64,000 nt of DNA. Origin: JAVBOW01 sp031550615 (GTDB lineage: Bacteria > Bacteroidota > Bacteroidia > Bacteroidales > Rikenellaceae). Below are positions 57,285-64,000 of this stretch, one piece after another (the first letter of the stretch is position 1; the number at the start of each line of letters is the position of its first letter). The position numbers and the translations under genes were made by a program. Under the pieces are notes generated by a model, which was given only the letters and a program-made list of their open reading frames with translations, was not told where the DNA came from and made no database searches. The DNA lies in contig JAVBOL010000015.1 in the NCBI GenBank assembly GCA_031550615.1, forward strand, positions 5,403 through 69,402, read 5' to 3'.

Positions 57285-58586
57285 CTATAAATCACTATTC
57301 CATTCGCCCTGCGCATCGTCGTATATAACGGGGCGCGTGGGGTCCGCGGCCTTGAGCCAACGGTAGGCCAGGTACATGTTATACCCATTGCCGCTCATAG
57401 CGGCGGGCGACCATGCCGAGATGCAGACGTGGTTGCGCACGCGCGCAAACATCGACTCTTCGCGTTCGAGGACAAAGTCCCTCATGGCAGGATCGTTGAC
57501 CGGCGTGCCCCCCACCCCTGTGTCGAGGCGCTTTTCAGGGGCGTTTATGTTGGTCTGGTCTATAACGCGCATTCCCAGCTCATCGCAAATGCCGTAGAAC
57601 CATTCTGGCTGGGGATAGGGCGTGCGCAGCACCGCAACGCCCATCTTCTTCATACCGGCTATCTCGCCCTTGGCCTTAACCTGCGACGAGGAGGCGCTAT
57701 AGAGCGACACTTTGCCCGCCGCCACGGCGGCTTTAACGCCGGCCAGGTTGGCGGCATAGGCGTCAGGCGCCGTGAATCCGAGTTTGAAGGGCACGTACTC
57801 CACGATGCGTCCGCGGTACCACACGATCATCATCACGCGGTAGAGTCCCGGCTTGGCAGGACTCCACACCCCCGCCCCGGCGCCGCGGATGTACTCGTTA
57901 AAGCGGATCGTGTCGCGCCCGTTGCCGGGTAGGGTTATCTCGCGCTTATCGTAATATTGCAGTTTGCCGTCGGGGGAATAGATATCGTAACCCACCGCGA
58001 TCTTCTCGTCGTAGTTAAAGCTGTTGGCCAACGCAATGTCCAGTTTCAGGAAAGAGTCGTAGCCTGACATGCGAAAATCCTCTATTCGGGTGCGGGGTTG
58101 CGAATAGAGGTACACGTCGCCTACGGCTACGGAGGGTTTACCCGCCGGTTCGAGCCTCGCGCCGGGGGTGGACTCATCGGGTGCGATGACCACGGAATTA
58201 GCCCCTTCGTGCATCAGCGACGAAAGGTTGAACTCCGCCGGGGTGCGGCTGTCCGAGGTATATCCGGCCAGGCTGCCGTTGACCGTAAGTTTATAGCCGG
58301 GGTAGATGCCTTCCACGTGCAGGAACACCTCGCGGTCCTCCCATGACGCGGGCAGGTCGAGCTGCGCGGCGAATGTGCCGTCGGCTGCGCGTGTGAACTT
58401 CTGCGCCAGGGGGATGAACCATGCCGATTTCTCGCGCACGCCGCCCTCCGCCACCGGACGGGTGTCGTAGCTGATAAATTGGCTGCGCGCCGGGGCGCGT
58501 CCCTCGGAGGGGCGCAGCACGGCGGGCTGCGCGTATGCGCCGCAGACTGCGCCGAGCAGCAGGGCGGTCAATATCCTTTTCATCAT
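57285..58586 (-). pseudogene. Truncated GH2/beta-galactosidase-like protein lacking catalytic residues
   Basis: A 433-residue secreted protein (signal about 1-19, GAYAQ). It has the GH2 sandwich and Ig domains (about 30-275; GIYPGYKLTVNGSLAGYTSD, LAGVKAAVAAGKVSLYS) and the first half of the TIM barrel. Alignment of its end with E. coli LacZ (HPSVIIWSLGNESGHG and DPSRPVQYE) puts HVCISAWSPAAMSGNGYNMY here, so the acid/base Asn-Glu (460-461 in LacZ) becomes Ala396-Met397, and LacZ His357 region SHYP becomes TPYP. The chain then stops 36 residues later, before the nucleophile Glu. It cannot hydrolyse by the GH2 mechanism. Overlap of 4 bases with the DUF4954 gene implies coupled translation, which argues for a retained non-enzymatic role, though a decaying gene is possible. 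Confidence 0.8.
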
Positions 58587-60337
58587 TTCCTGTTTATTTT
58601 AACGCGGCGCACGGCCTCAAAATCCGCCGCCACCACTTCGTCGTCGTTGTAGTCCATACCGTAGCCCGTGGCCATAAGCTGGTCGGCGTCGTGGTCGGCG
58701 TCGTCCTGGGCGTATTTATAGAGCGTCGCCGCGGCTTCGCGCCCCCTGGCGATAGCCGCCTGGACAGCCCCGTCTGTCGCCTTTTCGGGATCGAGGCGTG
58801 AGAGCGCCCAGCCATAGGCATAGGATGAGTATCCGGCGTCGATCTTTTTAAGCGCCGCCGTAACGGAGGCCATATCCTTATGTACGCCGTTCTCTATATC
58901 AGCCGCAAGCTGCTCGATCAGGATGCGCGGGGCGAACATCCCCGCCATGTCGATCCATTCGCCCTCGCCTTTAACCCACGATCCGTCGTGCCCTCCGGCG
59001 AGCATTTCGCCCAGCGCGGCGTCGAGGGCCAATCTATACAATCCGCGACCGCGGCGCAGCATGGCGTTGCGTATCTTCATGCGGCCATGCGTGTAGACCT
59101 CGGCAGAGGGGTTGGCCAACAGGCCATCGGATATTTCGAGCGCCCGCACCACCTTCGAGGCGACGTAGGGGTTATAGGCCGAAAAATTAATTATGTCGCC
59201 CACGCCGGCGGGACGCTTGTCCCTGGCCGGCCACTTATTCAGGTCGCGCACCAACCCCCAGTTGCGCAGCCCCATAGCCGGTACGAGGATCGAGTTGCCG
59301 TCCTGCATCATCAGGTAGGAATAGGGAAAATCGGAGGTGTCGTGGTGTATCGAGTGGCTGCCCAGGATCGTGGTGAAAGCCCCGTTGCGCACGGGCAGCA
59401 TCATATATGCGTTACTTCCGTACTTGCATCCGCGGTCGTTTATGCCCTGGTGCACCGCCCCGGTTTTGAACAGGTGGTTGCTCTGGTTGGCGCCGCTGCC
59501 GGCGTTGAAGAATGAAAAATACCCGGCTATCAGCAGCGTGGCCTTATGGTGCGAAACGGTGTAGGGTCCCGCGAAAACCGAAGCGGCCTCGCCGGCGCCG
59601 AGCATGCAGTTCGAAAAAACGAGTACGTCCACACCGGTAAATCCCTCCTCTACAACGCTGCCCGGCCCCACGAAACTGCGGTGTAGCGAAGAGCGCGTGT
59701 CGACGCGGGCGCTCTCGGCGAAGATGAAATCCACCGCCCTGACGCCGTATCCGACACGGGTGGGGTTCTCCCTGGTGCTCATTACGGTGCCGTTCTCAAG
59801 GAGTTGCACCCCGTTGAGCGTCGCGTAAGGACCTATATTGACGTTGCGTATCGTGCCGCAGTTGCGCAGCACGGCGCCCTCGCCTATGGTGCAGAATGGC
59901 TTCACGGCTGCGCGGCGCTCGGCATCTATCATTTCGTACATGCGTTCGCGCATAGCCGTGCGGTGGCGCCACATGGCAATAAGGTAGGCAGTCTGGGATG
60001 TCATCCCGGCGTGCAGGGGCACTTCGCGACCGCCGCCCTCGTTGACGGCTGCAACCTCGACGCCGATGCCGAATGAACTTTCCCCGTCGCATTCGATCAG
60101 CGACACGTCTTCCAGGCGGGCCCCGTCGCCGATATGGCAGTCGGAGATCGAAATGCCGACGGAGGTTATCACCACGCCGGCGCCTATGCGGACTTTTCCG
60201 CCGAAGGCCGCTCCATGAATCCCCTCGCAGTCGAATCCGCCGGCGACCTCTATATCGTCCCAATTTGCGGCGCGGCATCCCTGCGCCCTGAGTTGCCCGA
60301 TCTGGTCGGGTGTGAGTTTTCGGTATGTGGCGTCCAT
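58583..60337 (-). CDS. DUF4954 left-handed beta-helix protein
   Basis: A 584-residue cytoplasmic protein. Residues about 10-330 read as a hexapeptide-like repeat: GGKVRIGAGVVITSVGISIS, GDGARLEDVSLIECDG, TIGEGAVLRNCGTIRNVNIG and FVGPGSVVEEGFTGVDVLVF, then HSIHHDTSDFPYSYLM. The C-terminal 250 residues are helical. It matches DUF4954, a Bacteroidetes family with a left-handed beta-helix fold seen in acyltransferases and nucleotidyltransferases; the true substrate is unknown. It is first in a two-gene transcript with the broken GH2 protein and has its own promoter. Confidence 0.8.
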   Translation of the reverse strand: MDATYRKLTPDQIGQLRAQGCRAANWDDIEVAGGFDCEGIHGAAFGGKVRIGAGVVITSVGISISDCHIGDGARLEDVSLIECDGESSFGIGVEVAAVNEGGGREVPLHAGMTSQTAYLIAMWRHRTAMRERMYEMIDAERRAAVKPFCTIGEGAVLRNCGTIRNVNIGPYATLNGVQLLENGTVMSTRENPTRVGYGVRAVDFIFAESARVDTRSSLHRSFVGPGSVVEEGFTGVDVLVFSNCMLGAGEAASVFAGPYTVSHHKATLLIAGYFSFFNAGSGANQSNHLFKTGAVHQGINDRGCKYGSNAYMMLPVRNGAFTTILGSHSIHHDTSDFPYSYLMMQDGNSILVPAMGLRNWGLVRDLNKWPARDKRPAGVGDIINFSAYNPYVASKVVRALEISDGLLANPSAEVYTHGRMKIRNAMLRRGRGLYRLALDAALGEMLAGGHDGSWVKGEGEWIDMAGMFAPRILIEQLAADIENGVHKDMASVTAALKKIDAGYSSYAYGWALSRLDPEKATDGAVQAAIARGREAAATLYKYAQDDADHDADQLMATGYGMDYNDDEVVAADFEAVRRVKINRK

Positions 60338-60344
60338 AGGGGAA

Positions 60345-60352
60345 CAAAAGTA
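60345..60352 (-). promoter_or_regulatory. -7 element of DUF4954 gene
   Basis: TACTTTTG on the minus strand, 7 bases before the start codon at 60337, which would leave almost no 5' UTR; a start further into the gene is therefore possible. It is divergent from the -7 element at 60397. Confidence 0.4.
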
Positions 60353-60396
60353 CGATTTTTCGACAAAACTCCTACTTTAACACGGCATAAATTGAT

Positions 60397-60404
60397 TACC
60401 TTTG
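60397..60404 (+). promoter_or_regulatory. -7 element of lipoprotein gene at 60482
   Basis: TACCTTTG, 77 bases before the ATG. The resulting leader of about 70 nt is long for this window, so there may be an unseen element in it. Confidence 0.55.
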
Positions 60405-60481
60405 CCATACAATATCCGCCGGCCGTGCAACGTTCGACCGGGTAAGGGCATCTGTTAAAAAACAACCAAGAAGACAACGAT

Positions 60482-61429
60482 ATGAAAAAACTGTTCCTGA
60501 CAGCCGCGATAGCCATTATGGGGCTTTCGCTCTCCTCATGCTTCAAAAGCACAAAACTCACAGCCGAAGAGATAGCCATCTCGGGCGGTTTGGATATCTA
60601 CAACATAGCCACCAACATGCAGGGAATAGCCGTGGATCCCGCCATGATCGCCCTGCGCGTGAATACGCTGCTGTATGAAGCCACCGTCAGCGGCGTCACG
60701 GACCTCAATCTGGTCATGTCCGGGACGACCAACGTCAAAAACGAACTTTTCGGCGGCAGCAGCCTCTCGTCGGTGTCGCGCGATGCGGGCGATCCCGACA
60801 TCATACACGTCACATTCACAGGCTTCAGCAACCGCTACGGCAAACTGACCTTCAACACACACGGTAAAAAGCTCTTCGACAGCGCCGGGGATTGGCAATG
60901 GGAAATAGACACCCCCACGGCCAATGCCTACAACCGCTACGAGGGCAACAGCTATTACCGCTACCACAAATGGGACGAAGGCTCATACACGATCTCAGGG
61001 GAAGACGCCGGCAACGCGGATATAGCATACCCTTCCATCGAGACCTATTACCCGGGGTACGAGGATTACACCTCGGAGTGGAGCGGCGAATACTATCTCC
61101 AGCCCCAGGGCGCGTATGCCGCCACACCCTCGTACAACAATTTCACTAACCTCATACTGTGGCATTACGGCTCAGGGTCGGGCAAGGCGATCAACTCTAC
61201 CATCAACATAGACTACGACGTCTATTCGGCCGACAGGCTGGCGAGCGCCTTCTCGAGGGGCCAGTTCTTCTACACTTCGGGCACGGAGGATGTGTACGCA
61301 CCCGGCTTCAACGCCGCCGACCCCAAAGCCTACCCATACACCGAATTGACGATGGAATGGGACGGCGACGCCTCGACCGGGGTAAATAACGCGCTGATGA
61401 CTTACGGCCCCTACTCCAAGAAGTGGTAG
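60482..61429 (+). CDS. Secreted lipoprotein of unknown function
   Basis: A 315-residue lipoprotein (lipobox LSLSSC). The mature protein has two parts: about 25-170, helical then beta-rich with TSTTNVKNELFGG-type low complexity and TFTGFSNRYGKLTF, and about 170-315, rich in aromatic residues (YYRYHKWDE, YYPGYEDYTSEW, NNFTNLILWHYGSG), ending in ALMTYGPYSKKW. I do not recognise a domain. Its own promoter and a perfect terminator make it a single gene. Aromatic-rich tyrosines suggest surface binding to glycans or cell wall, but this is only a guess. Confidence 0.7.
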   Translation: MKKLFLTAAIAIMGLSLSSCFKSTKLTAEEIAISGGLDIYNIATNMQGIAVDPAMIALRVNTLLYEATVSGVTDLNLVMSGTTNVKNELFGGSSLSSVSRDAGDPDIIHVTFTGFSNRYGKLTFNTHGKKLFDSAGDWQWEIDTPTANAYNRYEGNSYYRYHKWDEGSYTISGEDAGNADIAYPSIETYYPGYEDYTSEWSGEYYLQPQGAYAATPSYNNFTNLILWHYGSGSGKAINSTINIDYDVYSADRLASAFSRGQFFYTSGTEDVYAPGFNAADPKAYPYTELTMEWDGDASTGVNNALMTYGPYSKKW

Positions 61430-61449
61430 CTTAAACGCCAACGAACAGG

Positions 61450-61480
61450 GTCGGCCGCAAGCTATTGCGGCCGACTTTTT
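61450..61480 (+). terminator. Terminator after lipoprotein gene
   Basis: GTCGGCCGCAA (61450-61460) and TTGCGGCCGAC (61465-61475), an 11-bp perfect stem, 4-nt loop, then five Ts. Confidence 0.9.
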
Positions 61481-61554
61481 ATTGCCCATGTATGAATTTT
61501 TCGGAAAAATTTCGGATATTTGCACTTCACTTATTTTTCAAAAATCGATAAACA

Positions 61555-62952
<1,398 letters not shown>

Positions 62953-62971
62953 GCACGATTATTGATGGAGA

Positions 62972-62995
62972 GGTTAGGTTACATATAACCTAACC
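62972..62995. other. Hairpin between asnS and rpoN
   Basis: GGTTAGGTTA (62972-62981) and TAACCTAACC (62986-62995) make a perfect 10-bp stem around a CATA loop. No T-run follows, so it could be a processing signal, a weak terminator of asnS, or a leader element of rpoN. Confidence 0.6.
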
Positions 62996-63036
62996 ATGAT
63001 AAGTATCTTATATAAGCTTATTTAACTGCTCCCGCG

Positions 63037-64000
63037 ATGACTACTATTAACCAATGGCAGGTACAGAAATTACTCCAAAAGCTCTCGCCGCAACAGATAC
63101 AGATGATAAAACTGCTCGAACTGCCCACAATGCAGCTCGAAGCGCGTATCAAGCAGGAGATCGAGGAGAACCCCGTCCTTGAGGAGGACGCAACCGCCGA
63201 CGACCAGGAAGAGAAAAAAGAGGATATTTCGGTAGAAGAGTACCTCAAGGACGACGACACGCCCAATTACAAATACAACGCGAACAACTACTCGAAGGAC
63301 GACCAGCAGCGCCCGGTATTCATAACCTCGGGGCGGTCACTGCACGAATACCTCGAAGAGCAGTTGGGCTACAAGTCGCTCAGTAACGAGGACCTGCGGC
63401 TGGCGCGCTATATCATCGGCAGCATCGACGAGGACGGCTACCTGCGCCGCGACCTGGAGTCCGTTTCGGACGACATCGCATTCAACCTGGGCGTGGACGC
63501 TTCAGTCGAGCACATCGAGCAGCTGCTCAAGGTGATACACACGCTTGAGCCGGTGGGCATCGGCGCGCGCAACATTCGCGAATGCCTGTTGCTGCAACTC
63601 GCCTCTCAACTGCAAACCGCCTCGGTTTGCCTGGCCCGCAGGATACTGACGGACTATTTCGACGAATTCTCGAAGAAGCACTACGACAAGCTGCTCCTAC
63701 GCCTCGCCGTGAGCGAGGACGAGCTGCGCGAGGGCCTTGAGGAGATCGTGCGCCTGTCGCCCAAGCCTGGCAACCTCTACACGGACGACCAGAGCGACCT
63801 GCAGCCATATATCATCCCCGATTTCATCCTCGACCAGCATAACGGCTGTTTCGAGTTACGCCTCAACGCCTACAACATACCGGACGTGAAGGTCAACAAG
63901 CGCTACGTCGAGATGATACGCCAGATGACCACGGGCAAAGAGCAGAGCGAAAGCGACAAAGACGCGCTGCAGTTCGTCAAGAACAAGATCGACTCGGCCA
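63037..64000 (+). CDS. rpoN: RNA polymerase sigma-54 factor, 3' end cut by window
   Basis: The first 321 codons of rpoN; the frame is open at the window end. MTTINQWQVQKLLQKLSPQQIQMIKLLELP begins region I (activator-interacting, Gln- and Leu-rich), EARIKQEIEENPVLEED follows, and an acidic linker (about 50-75, DDQEEKKEDIS) separates it from the core-binding domain. YIIGSIDEDGYLRRDLESV and LEPVGIGARNIRECLLLQL are the usual region III signature. The DNA-binding RpoN box lies beyond the window. It directs transcription at -24/-12 promoters through enhancer-binding ATPases. Confidence 0.94.
   Translation, partial: MTTINQWQVQKLLQKLSPQQIQMIKLLELPTMQLEARIKQEIEENPVLEEDATADDQEEKKEDISVEEYLKDDDTPNYKYNANNYSKDDQQRPVFITSGRSLHEYLEEQLGYKSLSNEDLRLARYIIGSIDEDGYLRRDLESVSDDIAFNLGVDASVEHIEQLLKVIHTLEPVGIGARNIRECLLLQLASQLQTASVCLARRILTDYFDEFSKKHYDKLLLRLAVSEDELREGLEEIVRLSPKPGNLYTDDQSDLQPYIIPDFILDQHNGCFELRLNAYNIPDVKVNKRYVEMIRQMTTGKEQSESDKDALQFVKNKIDSA

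Overview
The window is a stretch of chromosome from a Bacteroidales bacterium. GC is fairly high for the order, which suggests a gut Rikenellaceae such as Alistipes; the genus is inference. The phylum is well supported: there are FimA/Mfa-type fimbrillins, a SusC/SusD pair with an ECF sigma factor and FecR anti-sigma, DUF4843, DUF4954 and DUF3575 proteins, lipoproteins with short lipoboxes, no clear Shine-Dalgarno sequences, and many -7 promoter elements of the Bacteroidetes form TAnnTTTG, several with a TTTG-like -33 element 18-19 nt upstream. I found no rRNA, tRNA, CRISPR array, insertion sequence or prophage. No gap between genes exceeds 300 bases.

Layout. 1-5.4 kb: the end of a fimbrial (type V pilus-like) operon. 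5.4-12.1 kb (minus): a TetR-controlled tripartite efflux operon (tetR, tolC-like, hlyD-like, two ABC ATPases, two permeases), the split-gene counterpart of E. coli cecR-ybhGFSR plus its own outer-membrane channel. 12.3-22.9 kb: an ECF sigma/FecR-controlled SusC/SusD uptake locus with two accessory lipoproteins and a TlpA-type thioredoxin, but no hydrolase. 22.9-24.4 kb (minus): an unusual PreA-like dehydrogenase. 24.5-29.3 kb: an MFS exporter, a CPA1 Na+/H+ antiporter, type II NADH dehydrogenase and a DMT permease. 29.3-30.8 kb (minus): a two-gene ThrE-like exporter whose larger subunit carries a cysteine-rich domain. 30.9-34.4 kb: a GH28 enzyme, a small helical protein (minus) and two tandem paralogous lipoproteins.

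34.4-39.4 kb (minus): a complete xylose operon (xylE, a Nudix-type regulator, xylB, xylA). 39.7-41.0 kb (minus): a hemerythrin protein coupled to a LuxR-type regulator that has lost its phospho-acceptor. 41.0-44.1 kb (minus): class III fructose bisphosphatase and a methyltransferase. 44.2-47.9 kb: etfB, etfA and an acyl-CoA dehydrogenase. 48-49.3 kb: an MFS drug exporter. 49.3-54.9 kb (minus): comM, dnaB, an outer-membrane barrel, a short-chain dehydrogenase and thiL. 55-56.7 kb: adk, then rpsF-rpsR-rplI. 56.8-60.3 kb (minus): rlmH, a catalytically broken GH2-like protein and a DUF4954 protein. 60.5-64 kb: an unrecognised lipoprotein, asnS and the 5' part of rpoN, which runs off the window.

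No wholly new multi-gene system is evident. The features most worth a second look are the GH2 pseudoenzyme translationally coupled to DUF4954, the SSB-like acidic tail on DnaB, the hemerythrin/phosphorylation-independent LuxR pair, the PreA that carries a dihydropyrimidine dehydrogenase domain I but lacks the FAD and NADPH domains, the cysteine-rich-ThrE fusion, and a perfect 16-bp palindrome abutting the GH28 promoter.
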